Below are positions 54,692 to 64,000 of a stretch of 64,000 nt of DNA, in pieces (within the stretch, counting starts at the first letter, position 1; every line of letters begins with the position of its first letter). The stretch comes from Streptomyces thinghirensis (GTDB lineage Bacteria; Actinomycetota; Actinomycetia; Streptomycetales; Streptomycetaceae). Below the pieces are notes generated by a model that worked only from the letters and a program-made list of their open reading frames with translations, had not been told where the DNA came from and did not search any database. The stretch is taken from the NCBI GenBank assembly GCA_021502835.1, contig JAKFGP010000033.1, forward strand, positions 252,425 to 316,424, in the 5' to 3' direction. A program made the translations under genes and the position numbers.

Positions 54692-56660
54692 TCAGGGTTT
54701 GAAGGTCACCGGGAGGTTCGCGGGGTCGGCCCCGGTCGGCGGGACCTGAAGGGTCTTCAGGGCGAACTCCATGACCTGCTTGTAGATGGGGCCGCAGATC
54801 TGGCCGCCGAAGTAACTGCCCTCGGTGGCGTTCTGGATGGCGCAATAGACGGTGACGCGGGGCTTGTCGGCGGGGGCGAACCCGGCGAACGACGTGGTGT
54901 ACCCCTTGTACATGCCGGTGGCCGGATCCACCCGGTTGGCCGTGCCCGTCTTGCCCGCGACCCGGTAGCCGGGGATGCGGGCCTTGGTGCCGGTGCCCTC
55001 CTCGTCGTCGACGACGGACTCCCAGCATCTGCGAGAGGGTCTTCGCCGTCTTCTCTCTGATCACGCGAGGTCTTCTTGGGCTCGGGAGCCGGGGTGAAGC
55101 GCCCGTCGTCCTCTTGGTGCCGCGCACGAGCGTGGGCTCGACGCGGACGCCGCCGTTGGCGATGGTCGAGTACACGGAGGCTGCTTGCAAGGCGTTCACG
55201 GAGACGCCCTGGCCGAAAGGAATCGTGTAACTGCTGCGAGGTCGACCACTGGTCGGGCGGCGCGAGGATGCCCTTGGTCTCGCCGGGAAGCCGAGCCCGC
55301 TGTAGCCGCCGAGGCCGAACTTGCGCAGGTAGGAGTGGAGCACCTTGTTGGCCTCTCCTGGGTCTGCCGAGTTCGCCGGTGGCCATGATGGTGCCGATGT
55401 TGCTGGACTTGGCGAGCACGCCGTTGAGCGTGAGGTACCAGGTGGGGTGGTCGATGTCGTCCTTGAAGAGCCGGTCGCCGCGCTTGAGCCGGTTCGGGAT
55501 GGTAGGTGGGTCATCGGAGTGGCGGCTTTCTCCTCCAGCACGGCCGCCATCGACATCACCTTGGCGGTGGAGCCGGGTTCGAAGGCGTCCTGGAGGGCCG
55601 CGTTGCCCAGCGCGTCCGGGTCGGCGTGGGCGAGGTCGCCCGGGTCGAAGCCGGGCGAGTTGGCTATGGCGAGGATCTCGCCGGTGGCCGTGTCCTGGAC
55701 GATGACGTAGCCGCCGTCCGCCTTGGACTTCTCCACCTGCCGGCTGATGGCGTGCTGGGCGGCCCACTGGATGTCGCGGTCGATGGTGAGTTCCACGTCG
55801 CTGCCGGGGACGGCGGGCGTCTCGGTGGAACCGGCGGTGGGTACCTGGCGGCCGCCGGACTGCGCGTAGCGGATCTTGCCGTCCTTGCCGGCCAGGGTCT
55901 CGTTCAGCTTCCGCTCCAGGCCGCCGCCGCCCTTGCCGTCCGCGCCGACCCAGCCGAGGATGCCGGCGGCGAGGTCGCCGCCCGGGTACACGCGCTTGCT
56001 GCTGGGGTCGGCAAAGACGCCCGCGAGGACGTTGACCACGGACTTGTCCGTCTCCGCCTTCTTGGTCAGCGCGGTCTTCAGGTCCTTGATCTGGTTCCAG
56101 ACCTGCGGAGTCTGCCGGCGGGCGAGGCGGACGTAGCGCAGCTCCCTGTTCTTCGGGCGGAGCACGTCGACCAGGTCCTCCTGGTCCTCGCCGATGATGG
56201 GCGCGAGGAGCGCCGCCGCCTGCTCGGGACCGTCGCCGACCTTCAGCTGCTCGCGGGTGAACATCGTGGGGTCGGCGGTGATGTCGTAGGCGTCCACGGT
56301 GCTCGCGAGGGCGACGCCGTTGCGGTCGGTGATCGCGCCGCGCTCGGCGGGCAGCGTGTGTAGACGTAGCGGTTCTGCTCGGCCTTGGCGGCGTACGTGC
56401 CGGCGTCGACGGCCTGCACCTGGAGGAGCCAGTACGACGAAGGCGGACATCACCAGGGTCAGGGCGAGGCCGATCAGGGCGCAGGCGCGGGCGGGGGCTG
56501 CCCAGCCGGATGGCGCGGGCCGCGGCCGGGCGGGGCGGGCCCGGCCGGCGGGCGGGCCGGGCGCCGGGGCCGGGCTGCCGCCGGCCGCCGGGGCGGACGG
56601 GCCTGGCGGGGTCCGGGCACCGCGGCGGCGCGGCGGTTCCCTGTCGGACACTTCCGTCAC
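54692..56660 (-). CDS. ftsI: Penicillin-binding protein FtsI/PBP3 (arm B)
   Basis: Class B transpeptidase that cross-links septal peptidoglycan with FtsW. GTG 56658-56660 opens a Pro/Arg-rich cytoplasmic tail (~80 residues), then one helix ([18 protein letters not shown]) and the dimerisation domain ([60 protein letters not shown]). The catalytic domain has [34 protein letters not shown] (active Ser), [14 protein letters not shown] (SxN) and [20 protein letters not shown] (KTG), ending ANLPVTFKP. ~655 aa. The run 56360-55500 is unbroken; indels near 56370, 55495, 55370, 55290, 55105 and 55020. The SxxK Gly reads Ser in arm A. Confidence 0.94.
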
Positions 56661-57205
56661 CTGCCGGGAGTCGGGGTCGGGGTGGTCGTCGCCGTCGGCG
56701 CGGGGTCGCAGCCGTGGTGGCCGCGGTGCTGGGGTGTGGGGCCGGGTCGGGCGGCTCGGTACCGGCGGCGGAGGCGCCGCCGGTGCGTGCGGTCAGCGCC
56801 TCGGGGGCGAGGACCAGCGGGGCGGAGGCGGCCGTGGGCGCGGGGCTGGGCGAGCCCTTCACGGAGCCGTCGGGGGCGAGGAAGGCGGGATCGCCGCCGG
56901 GCACCATGCCCAGCTCGCGGGCTCGGCGCTGGAGGGCCCGGGGAGCGGAGTAGGCGTCGATGTCCCGCTGGAGCGCCTGCTCCTCGTCGGTGAGCTCCTT
57001 CGTCCTCTGTTTCAGGTCGTCCAGCTGGAAGGAGCCCCTCGCTCAGGGCGGAGTTCAGCACCAGGAGCCCGATGAGGCCGCCACCCAGGAGGACCACCAC
57101 GAGGAGGACGAAGGGCGCCCTGGCCGCCTGGCCGCGTGCGCCGCCCGGCGGGAGCAGCTGGGCGAGCCGGGCCGCCCTCCCCTTCAGTTCGGGTTTCCTA
57201 CTCAC
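56657..57205 (-). CDS. ftsL: Cell division protein FtsL (arm B)
   Basis: Mirror of 107-657. The first ~55 codons are unbroken ([20 protein letters not shown] to VLNSALSEG). An extra G in a GGGG run near 57035 shifts the frame. [20 protein letters not shown] to the Ala/Thr-rich tail is readable, with a second shift near 56730 before TPTPGR. GTGA overlaps on both sides. Confidence 0.82.
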   Translation of the reverse strand: MSRKPELKGRAARLAQLLPPGGARGQAARAPFVLLVVVLLGGGLIGLLVLNSALSEGLLPAGRPETEDEGAHRRGAGAPAGHRRLLRSPGPPAPSPRAGHGARRRSRLPRPRRLREGLAQPRAHGRLRPAGPRPRGADRTHRRRLRRRYRAARPGPTPQHRGHHGCDPAPTATTTPTPTPGR

Positions 57206-58222
57206 TCGCCCTCCCCTCGGCCCGGGTGGACCGTCCGCACCCGTGCCTGGCCTGCCCTCGCTCGGTTCACCCGATGGACTCCCTGATGCGCTGGGCCCCG
57301 CGCAGCCGTGCCGGTGCCGCCCGCCGGTTTCCGGCGATCTCCTCCTCGGTGGGGAAGTTCGGCACCGCGCGTGAGCAGCTTGAGCCGTGGCGCGTAGCGT
57401 TCGGGGACCACCGGCAGTCCGGGCGGCGCGGTGTTGGCGGCGCCGGCCGCGAACACCTGTTTGACCAGCCGGTCCTCCAGCGAGTGGTACGACAGCACGG
57501 CGATCCGGCCGCCCACGCCGAGGGTCTCGACGGCGGCCGGGATCGCCCGCTCCAGGACGGACAGCTCGCCGTTGACCTCGATGCGCAGCGCCTGGAAGGT
57601 GCGCTTGGCCGGGTTGCCGCCGGTGCGCTTGGCGGCCTGCGGCAGCGCGGCCCGGATCAGCTCCACGAGGCGCGCGCTGTTGCTGAACGGCTCCTTCTCG
57701 CGCTCGCGCACGACCGCGGAGACGATCCGCTTGGCCTGCTTCTCCTCGCCGTAGGCCCGCAGGATGCGGACGAGTTCGCCCGGCGGGTAGGTGTTGAGGA
57801 CCTCCGCGGCGCTCATGCCGGTCGTCTGGTCCATGCGCATGTCGACGGGCGTCCTGGGCGTAGGCGAAGCCGCGGTCCGCCCTCGTCGAGCTGCATGGAG
57901 GAGACGCCGAGGTCGAACAGCACGCCCTGGACGCGCGGGACGCCGAGCCGGTCGAGTACGTCGGGCAGCTCGTCGTAGACGGCGTGCACCAGGGTGGCGC
58001 GCTCCCTCGTACGGGCGAGCCGCTCGCCGGACAGGCGCAGGGCCTCCTTGTCCCGGTCAAGGGCGACGAGCCGGGCCTCGGGGAAGTTCCGAGGAGCGCC
58101 TCGCTGTGTCCGCCGAGTCCGAGCGTGCAGTCGACGACCACGGCGCCCGGTTCCTCGAGGGCGGGCGCCAGCAGGTCCAGGCACCGCTGGAGCATCACCG
58201 GGACGTGTCGACTCTGGCTCGG
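57202..58222 (-). CDS. rsmH: 16S rRNA m4C1402 methyltransferase RsmH
   Basis: S-adenosylmethionine-dependent methylation of C1402 in the ribosomal P site; first gene of the dcw cluster. Start inferred about 58222, because [20 protein letters not shown] matches the family N-terminus; no clean start codon is read there, and an ATG pair at 58196 is the next option. SAM site [57 protein letters not shown]; then 212 unbroken codons from [20 protein letters not shown], with [20 protein letters not shown] and [16 protein letters not shown]. Indels near 58095 and 57880-57850. ~317 aa. Only the last 110 bases recur in arm A. Confidence 0.93.
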
Positions 58223-58644
58223 GTGGGGCGGCCTCTCAGGTCCGGCGCGGCGTCACGCACCGCCGGGTCCCCTCCCGCTCGCTCGTGAAGGGAGGCCTGC
58301 CGGCGCCGGAAGCGTCGGCCGGCCGGGAGCGGGAGGAGGCCGAGCCGTACGTACGCGCCGCGCACGTGGGGAGATCTGGCGGGACGTCGCCCAGGTCTCC
58401 GGGGATTTCAGTCCAGCAGGGAGAGCCTCGCCTCCCGCTTCGCGTCACTTTAGTCCACCCTGTCGCCCGGTCAATCAACCGGCCTGCGCGTCGCGGACGG
58501 CGGCGTCCGCAAACCGGTGCGGCGCCCCTTTTCACTCGTACGGACGCGCCCGCGTCCCCCTGTGGGTTGGCTCCACAACAAGCCTTGATGACGTTCTTTG
58601 TCCCGCTTCACAGCGGGCCACGGAAGGGGACGGCCAGTAACGTC
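58223..58644. promoter_or_regulatory. Divergent intergenic region, rsmH / carbonic anhydrase
   Basis: 422 nt with no gene I can support, and no mraZ. It separates the start of the dcw operon from a divergent carbonic anhydrase gene and holds a candidate dcw promoter (58447-58474) and a CCCGCT / AGCGGG inverted repeat at 58602-58617, just upstream of the carbonic anhydrase. Confidence 0.6.
58447..58474 (-). promoter_or_regulatory. Candidate promoter of the dcw operon
   Basis: On the minus strand TTGACC (58469-58474) is followed after 16 nt by TAAAGT (58447-58452), a fair match to a housekeeping sigma promoter. It lies about 225 bp before rsmH, implying a long leader. Not tested. Confidence 0.45.
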
Positions 58645-59196
58645 ATGGATATGACGACTTCTGCATCGGTTCCCACTGGCTCCGAATCCGCCATAGTCGG
58701 CGACGGCACCGTCACCGACCGGCTCGTCGAGGCGAACGGGCGCTACGCCGCCGCATTCACCGACCCCGGGATGGATGCCTGGCCGGTCCAGCGGGTCGCC
58801 GTCGTGGCCTGCATGGACGCGCGTCTCAACCTGCACGCCGCGCTCGGCCTGGAGCTCGGCGACTGCCACACCATCCGCAACGCGGGCGGTGTCGTCACCG
58901 ACGACGTGATCCGCTCACTCACCATCAGCCAGCGGGCGCTCGGCACCCGCAGCGTGGTCCTCATCCACCACACCGGGTGCGGCATGGAGACTCACCGAGG
59001 AGTTCCGGCACGACCTGGAGCTGGAGGTCGGCCAGCGTCCCGCGTGGGCGGTCGAGTCCTTCCGCGACGTCGACCAGGATGTGCGGCAGTCGATCGAGCG
59101 CGTGCGTACCTCGCCGTTCCTGCTGCACACCGAGGACGTACGTGGTTTCGTCTTCGACGGAGGACGGGCCTGCTCCGCGAGGTCGACCCCGCCTGA
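58645..59196 (+). CDS. Beta-carbonic anhydrase
   Basis: Zinc enzyme interconverting CO2 and bicarbonate. ATG at 58645 (MDMTTSASV) or 58651. Zinc site residues: Cys and Asp-Arg in VAVVACMDARLNLHAAL (C-x-D-x-R motif) and His-x-x-Cys in LIHHTGCGME; also TIRNAGGVVTDDVIRSLTIS. One inserted base near 58990 shifts the frame; the rest (EEFRHDLELEVGQRPAWAVE, SIERVRTSPFLLHTEDVRGF) continues in another frame, with a second break near 59160 before LLREVDPA. ~182 aa, the size of short beta-class enzymes. Single copy in this window. Confidence 0.92.
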   Translation: MDMTTSASVPTGSESAIVGDGTVTDRLVEANGRYAAAFTDPGMDAWPVQRVAVVACMDARLNLHAALGLELGDCHTIRNAGGVVTDDVIRSLTISQRALGTRSVVLIHHTGCGMETHRGVPARPGAGGRPASRVGGRVLPRRRPGCAAVDRARAYLAVPAAHRGRTWFRLRRRTGLLREVDPA

Positions 59197-59467
59197 TCCG
59201 GCCGCCCGCCTCGACGATCGCGCCCTGGTGATCCCATCGCGCAAGCACCGCAAAGGCCGTAAGGCCCGACATATCGCGGCCAGTTGTCCACAGGCGAGTG
59301 ACACGAATCGGTAACGGCAGCAAGAATGCGGGAAGTGGTGTCGTGCGGAACTTTTTCCGCACGGTGTCCGTGATTCGGGGGTGGGCCGGTCCGCGGTGTG
59401 TGGCCGTCCCGGCAAGTTTAGGTACCCCCGCTTCTCAGGAGCGGGGGAAAGGCCGAGGGGGGGCCGG
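59197..59467 (+). promoter_or_regulatory. Leader of the moxR operon
   Basis: 271 nt, no gene. Two perfect 8-bp inverted repeats: GTGCGGAA-CTTT-TTCCGCAC at 59343-59362 and CCCCCGCT / AGCGGGGG with 7-nt loop at 59425-59447, the second about 20 nt before the GTG start of moxR. The first may end the carbonic anhydrase transcript or bind a regulator; the second would fold in the moxR leader RNA. Confidence 0.5.
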
Positions 59468-60540
59468 GTGACGACCTATGACGATCAGGCGAGCCGTGGG
59501 GCGCCCCCCGCGCGAGCGTATTCGAGCGTGGGGGATGATCCGACCGCTGTGGTCGAGCGGGTACGCGGTTCGGTGGAGAGCGTGATCGAGGGGAACCCGA
59601 GTCGTACGGCTCTCGCTGACCGTGCTGCTCGCCGAGGGCCATCTGCTGATCGAGGACGTCCCGGGGGTCGGAAAGACCATGCTGGCCAAGGCGCTGGCCC
59701 GGTCCATCGACTGCTCCGTGCGCCGGATCCAGTTCACGCCGGACCTGCTGCCCTCGGACATCACCGGGGTGTCCATCTGGGACCAGCAGCGCCGGGACTT
59801 CGAGTTCAAGCCCGGCGCGATCTTCGCGCAGGTGGTGATCGGCGACGAGATCAACCGCGCCTCCCCGAAGACGCAGTCCGCGCTGCTCGAGTCGATGGAG
59901 GAGCGCCAGGTCACCATCGACGGCCAGACCTACGAGCTGCCCAGCCCCTTCATGGTGGTGGCGACGCAGAACCCGGTCGAGATGGAGGGCACCTACCCGC
60001 TGCCGGAGGCCCAGCGCGACCGCTTCATGGCGCGGGTCTCCATCGGCTATCCCAGCCCGGACGCCGAGCTGCAGATGCTCGACGTGCACGGCGGGGTGAA
60101 CCCACTGGACGACCTGCAGCCGGTGGCGCACGCGCACGAGATCCTGAAGCTGATCGAGGCGGTCCGGGGCGTCCACGTCGCCGACCCGGTCCGGCGGTAC
60201 GCCGTGGACCTGGTCGCCGCCACGCGCACCCACCCCGACCTCCAGACTCGGCGCCTCGCCGCGCGCCACGCTGCATCTGCTGCGCGCGGCGAAGGCGTCC
60301 GCCGCCCTGAGCGGCCGGGAGTACGCGCTGCCGGACGACGTACAGGCCCTCGCGGTCGCCGTCCTGGCCCACCGCCTGCTGCCCACCGCCCAGGCCCAGC
60401 TCAACCGCCGCACCGCCGAGCAGGTCGTCCAGGAGATCCTGCAGCGCACACCCGGTGCCGCGGCACCCCAGCAGCAGGCGGGCTTCGGCGTGGGCCGCGG
60501 CGCGTCCGCGTACGGCCAGCAACCGCCGCGGAGGCTGTGA
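59468..60540 (+). CDS. MoxR-type AAA+ ATPase
   Basis: AAA+ chaperone-like ATPase of the MoxR family, typically paired with DUF58 and transglutaminase genes as here. GTG start ([20 protein letters not shown]) after a GAGGGGG site. Walker A in [18 protein letters not shown] (about 59650-59700), Walker B in [20 protein letters not shown], sensor 1 in [20 protein letters not shown]. These lie in an unbroken run 59622-60255. Breaks near 59610 and 60255; the C-terminal lid ([20 protein letters not shown]) and Gln-rich tail end PPRRL. ~357 aa. Stop overlaps the next ATG (TGATG). Confidence 0.93.
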
Positions 60541-61900
60541 TGGACGCCGGGGGGACGGACCGGTCGGACGACGACCGGGGCGAGGGCGGCGGTTTCCGCA
60601 CCGCCCTGACCGGTCCGACCATCCCGCGGACGGTCCTTCCTGGCCGCCGGCATCGCCGCCGCGGTCTGCGCCTACGTTCTCGGGCAGAGCGACCTGCTCC
60701 GCGTCGGACTGCTGCTGAGCGTGCTGCCGCTGGTCTGCGCGACCCTGCTCTACCGCACGCGCTACCGAGTGGCGGGCAGCCGCCGGCTCTCCCCGGGCGG
60801 GTACCCTCGGGCGGCGAGGCCCGGGTGCATCTGCGCATCGACAACGTCTCGCGGCTCCCCACCGGTCTGCTGATGCTCCAGGACCGGGTGCCCTACTCGG
60901 ACCGCGCCCCCGCTTCGTACTCGACCGAGTGGAGCCGGGCGGCCGCCGCAGGTGTCCTACCGGGTCCGCTCCGACCTGCGCGGCCGCTATCCGCTGGGCT
61001 CCCTCCAACTGCGCCTGACCGACCCCTTCGGGCTGTGCGAGGTGACCCGCTCCTTCTCGACGTACGACACCCTGACCGTGATCCCGCGCGTGGAAGCGCT
61101 GCCGCCGGTGCGGCTGAGCGGCGAGGCACGAGGGTACGGCGAGGGGCGGCAGCGCTTCTCGCGCTGGCGGGCGACGACGACGTGATCCCGCGCGGTTACC
61201 GCTACGGCGACGACCTGCGCCGCGTGCACTGGCGCTCCACCGCGCGCTACGGCGAGCTGATGGTGCGCCGCGAGGGAGCAGCCGCAGCGCGCCCGGTGCA
61301 CGGTGCTGGTGGACACCCGGGTCGTGGCCTACGAGGGCGCCGGCCCCGACTCGGCCTTCGAATGGGCGGTGTCGGGCGCCGCGTCCGTGCTGGTGCACAT
61401 GCTGGAGCGGGGCTTCTCCGTCCGGCTGCTCACCGACAGCGGCGACTCGGTGCCCGGCGAGGGCTCCGACGGCTTCGCGGGCGCGAGCCAGGGCACGGCC
61501 GACGCGGCCGGGCTGATGACAGACACCCTCGCGGTGATCGACCACTCCGACGGCACGGGCCTGTCCCGGGCGTACGACGTGCTGCGCGGCGGGAACGAGG
61601 GGCTGCTGGTGGCGTTCTTCGGCGACCTGGACGAAGAGCAGGCCACGGTGGCCGCCAAGATGCGGCAGCGCAGCGGCGGTGCCGTCGCCTTCGTCCTGGA
61701 CAGCGAGACCTGGGCACGGGAACCGGCGGACGTGCCCGGTCCGTTGGACAGGAGCGAGGAATGGCTGCGGATGCTGCGCGAGGCGGGCTGGACCGCCGTG
61801 AGCGTGCCGGCGGGGCACCACCCTGGAGGAGATGTGGCGCCTGACGGACCACGAACGCACCGGCCTCGCGGCGGCGAGCGGCGGGGAGGGCACGCGATGA
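60540..61900 (+). CDS. DUF58 protein
   Basis: Second gene of the moxR operon; DUF58 proteins are membrane-anchored with a von Willebrand-like domain, and their substrate is unknown. ATG 60540-60542. Two N-terminal helices are readable ([40 protein letters not shown]). Then [20 protein letters not shown] and the DUF58 signature [20 protein letters not shown] near 61215-61270. The C-terminal run from [20 protein letters not shown] to about 61815 is unbroken. Breaks near 60635, 60800, 60920, 61170, 61285 and 61825. Ends EGTR at TGA 61898-61900, overlapping ATG 61897. ~450 aa. Confidence 0.88.
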
Positions 61901-62046
61901 GCGGGAAGGCGCGGCCGGCGCGGTGCACGGGGCAGGCGGCCAGGCCCCGACGACCCGCGCCGCAGACGGACCACGAGCACACCCGACAGGCGGACCACGC
62001 GCACACCCGCACCGCGACGGTCATGGGCCGGGAGAGCACGCGATGA
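61897..62046 (+). CDS. Small ORF between DUF58 and transglutaminase genes
   Basis: 49 codons, [20 protein letters not shown] ... QTDHEHTRQADHAHTRTAT ... VMGRESTR, with ATGA overlaps on both sides. The sequence around its start (GCACGCGATGAGCGGG, 61890 on) repeats almost exactly at the start of the next gene (62037 on), 147 bp away, so it may have arisen by duplication of that start. Arg- and His-rich; no known domain. Single copy here, so an indel could hide a different frame. Confidence 0.4.
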   Translation: MSGKARPARCTGQAARPRRPAPQTDHEHTRQADHAHTRTATVMGRESTR

Positions 62047-63973
62047 GCGGGCGGGCGCGGCTGGCGCTGTGTGCGTGGGCGGCGACGCTGATGGCGGCGT
62101 GCGCGCTGCTGCCCCTGGTCGACCCGGCCACGTGGATCCTGCAGGCCGCGTTGCTGCTGGCGGTCCAGTCCGCGGTGGGCGCGGCGGCGCGCCGGTGCCG
62201 CTGGCCCCGGCCGCCGACCATCGCTGCGCAGGCCGTGGTCACGCTGGTGCTCCCGACCCTGGTCTTCGCCCGGCAGCACGCCCTCGCCGGGCTGATTCCC
62301 GGCCCGCAGGCCTTCCAGCGCTTCGCCGACCTGCTGCAACAGGGCGGCGACGACATCGCGCGGTACGCGATCCCCGCGCCGCTGGAGTCCGACGGCATCC
62401 GGCTGATGCTGATCGGCGGCGTCTGGTCATCGGGCTGCTGGTGGACACCTCGCGGTGACCTTCCGCAGCGCCGCCCCGGCCGGGCTGCCGCTGCTCGCTG
62501 CTGTACTCGGTGGCCGCCGGGCTGTCCGAGGGCGGCACCGACTGGCTGTGGTTCCTGGTCGCGGCGGCCGGCTATCTGATGCTGCTCCTGGCCGAGGGGC
62601 GTGACCGGCTCTCGCAGTGGGCCGACTTGGGCGGCGCGCCACGCACCCCGGGCGGGGAGCAGGACGGCGTGGTCGCTCCCGTCCGCACCGGGCGGCGCAT
62701 CGGCGCGTTCGCGCTGGCGTCGCCCCGGTGGTGCCGCTCGCCCTGCCCGCGATGAACTGCGGGCTGCTGGACAGCGCCAGGACGGGCGTCGGCTCCGGGA
62801 CCGGGGCGGCGGCACCATCTCCGCTGTGAACCCGCTGGTCTCGCTGCGCGACAGTCTCAACGTCGACGAGAACTGGCAGGTCCTCTCCGTCGAGACCGAC
62901 TCCGACGACATATCGAACCGTACCTGCGCATCGGGTCCCTGGACGACTTCGACGGCACCACCTGGAAGCCGTCCAAGCGGAACATCACCGCCGTGCCGGA
63001 CGGCACCCCCCACGCCGATCGGCCTCGGCCCCGAAACCAAGCGCACGCAGACCCGCACCACCATCGCGGCCGCGGACTGGTACGCCCAGGACTGGCCGCC
63101 GATGCCGTGCCCACCGAGCGGCGTGCGGATCGCGGGCAATCTCGCGCTACGAACCCGTCGGCATGACACTGGTCGGCGACCACGGCAGAACACATGCGGG
63201 CTCACGTACGAGGTGCGGAGCCTGAACGTGCAGCCGACGGCGGACCAGCTCGCCGCCGCGCCGCAGCCGTCCGGCGGCGCTGAAGCGGGAGTACACCGAG
63301 CTGCCGGACTCGCTGCCCGATGTGGTCTCCCCGGGTCGCCCGCGAGGTGACCGCCGGTGCGGCGAACCCCTACGAGCAGGCGGTCAAGCTCCAGGAGTAC
63401 TTCGCGATCAACGGCGGTTTCGAGTACGACACCCAGGTCAAGGTCGGCAGCGGATCGCAGGCGATCGCCCGCTTCCTGGAGGACAAGCAGGGCTTCTGCG
63501 TCCACTTTCTTCGCCATGGCGGCGATGGCCTGGTCTCGCTGGGCATTCCGGCCAGGGGTGGCGGTCGGCTTCGCGCCTGGCTCCCCTCAGGCCGACGGCT
63601 CTGTTTCGGTGGGGCTGTGGGACGCGCACGCCTGGCCCTGAGGTGTACTTCGAGGGCGTGGGCTGGACCCGCTTCGAGCCGACGCCGACCTGTGGCTCGA
63701 CCCTGTCGCACACCCCGGACGGAGACGCCGGGCAGTTCGGTGCCGGACTCCGCGCTGCCGTCCCGGAACGCGGAGACGGAGCCGTCGGCGGCGCCCTCGG
63801 CGAGCGAGAGCTGCACGGCCCAGGACAAGAAGCTGGGCGCCTGCGCCAGCGAGTCCGCGGTGGCCGTGCCGGTCACCGGCAAAACGGCCGAAGTGGTACG
63901 CGCGGTGCTGGCCTGGGCCGCGGGTGGGGCTCGCGGTGCTGCTGTTCCTGCTGGCGCCGTTGCTGTGGCGGCT
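62043..63973 (+). CDS. Transglutaminase-like membrane protein (TgpA type), 3' end missing
   Basis: Membrane protein with an N-terminal bundle of helices and an extracytoplasmic transglutaminase-like domain, third gene of the moxR-DUF58 operon. ATG 62043: RARLALCAWAATLMAACALL, PLVDPATWILQAALLLAVQS and further helices to ~62760. Catalytic region: Cys in EDKQGFCVHF (about 63480-63510), His in DAHAWPEVYF (about 63625-63650), Asp in a following strand near GWTRFEPTPT. A Ser/Glu-rich linker and a last helix (AVLAWAAVGLAVLLFLLAPL, repaired) end in LLWRL at 63973, where adapter sequence begins; the usual cytoplasmic tail is missing. Many indels. Confidence 0.85.
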
Positions 63974-64000
63974 AGCAATACGTAACTGAACGAAGTACAT
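63974..64000 (-). other. Oxford Nanopore sequencing adapter remnant
   Basis: The last 27 bases, read on the minus strand, begin ATGTACTTCGTTCAGTTACG and end TATTGCT. This equals the ligation Y-adapter top strand as I remember it, less its first base. It follows directly after a coding sequence (CTG TGG CGG CT) and has AT-richer composition than everything around it. It is not genomic; the in-frame TAA it creates at 63983-63985 is not the real end of the transglutaminase gene. Confidence 0.93.

Larger units (their letters stand above)
28758..57312 (-). repeat. Right arm (B) of a giant inverted repeat
   Basis: Mirror copy of 1-28630. The coordinate sum of matched landmarks stays at 57304-57331 from rsmH to the start of rluD, then climbs to about 57389 in phoD. 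The right arm has therefore lost about 60 bases relative to the left in the ~7 kb nearest the turn. Frames are broken at different places from arm A, so the two arms correct each other. Confidence 0.96.

Noticed and set aside
1..57312. Two paralogous dcw clusters in one genome
   Set aside because: Identical gene order, near-identical sequence including intergenic gaps and terminators, and independent broken frames in both copies point to one locus read twice.
1..57312. Pseudogenes throughout the dcw cluster
   Set aside because: The genes are essential and the frameshifts are not shared between arms, so they are read errors. I kept them as coding regions.
63983..63985. TAA as the natural end of the transglutaminase protein
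   Set aside because: It lies inside the adapter sequence; the family normally has a further cytoplasmic tail.
1..64000. tRNA, rRNA, insertion sequence, prophage or replication origin
   Set aside because: I found no tRNA-like cloverleaf, transposase motif, integrase or DnaA-box cluster in the sequence.

Overview
The window is high-GC actinobacterial DNA that looks like Streptomyces. It carries the division and cell-wall (dcw) cluster in the order rsmH-ftsL-ftsI-murE-murF-mraY-murD-ftsW-murG-ftsQ-ftsZ-pgeF-yggS-sepF-ylmG-divIVA. Next to it lie ileS with an actinobacterial T-box leader, a Lys/Ala-rich DksA/TraR-like protein, lspA, rluD, a GNAT acetyltransferase, a CPA1-type Na+/H+ antiporter, an MscS channel, a dienelactone-hydrolase-like enzyme and a PhoD-type alkaline phosphatase. 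This order is what I know from Streptomyces chromosomes, including the absence of murC from the cluster.

The window is not a simple piece of chromosome. Bases 1-28630 and 28758-57312 are the same ~28.6 kb locus in opposite orientation, joined by a 127-nt single-copy loop inside phoD. Every gene from the 3' end of rsmH to phoD is therefore present twice (arm A, left; arm B, right). Both arms carry independent one-base indels and nonsense substitutions in essential genes (ftsI, murE, ftsZ, ileS), and where one arm is broken the other is usually intact. The last 27 bases (63974-64000) match, from memory, the reverse complement of an Oxford Nanopore ligation adapter. The simplest reading is an unpolished nanopore read or contig in which template and complement were joined as a fold-back, not a biological duplication. 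The two arms should be collapsed to one copy.

Layout: 1-17026 dcw cluster, arm A (+); 17240-20395 ileS (-) with its T-box; 20988-25625 dksA-like, lspA, rluD, GNAT and antiporter (+); 25648-26784 mscS (-); 26890-27503 hydrolase (+); 27488-28757 phoD (-, 5' end missing); 28758-57205 the same genes mirrored; 57202-58222 rsmH in full (-); then single-copy sequence with a beta-carbonic anhydrase (+) and a moxR-DUF58-transglutaminase operon (+), cut off by the adapter.

Functionally, murE/F/D/G and mraY make lipid II. FtsW and FtsI polymerise and cross-link it at the septum. FtsQ, FtsL, FtsZ and SepF build the divisome, and DivIVA directs polar growth. Nearly all dcw genes are coupled by 4-bp stop/start overlaps. 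I found no convincing new biological system. The most informative discoveries concern the structure of the molecule; the secondary ones are leader and operator-like sequences (ileS T-box, ftsZ leader, palindromes in front of the dksA-like and moxR genes) and a small duplicated ORF between the DUF58 and transglutaminase genes.
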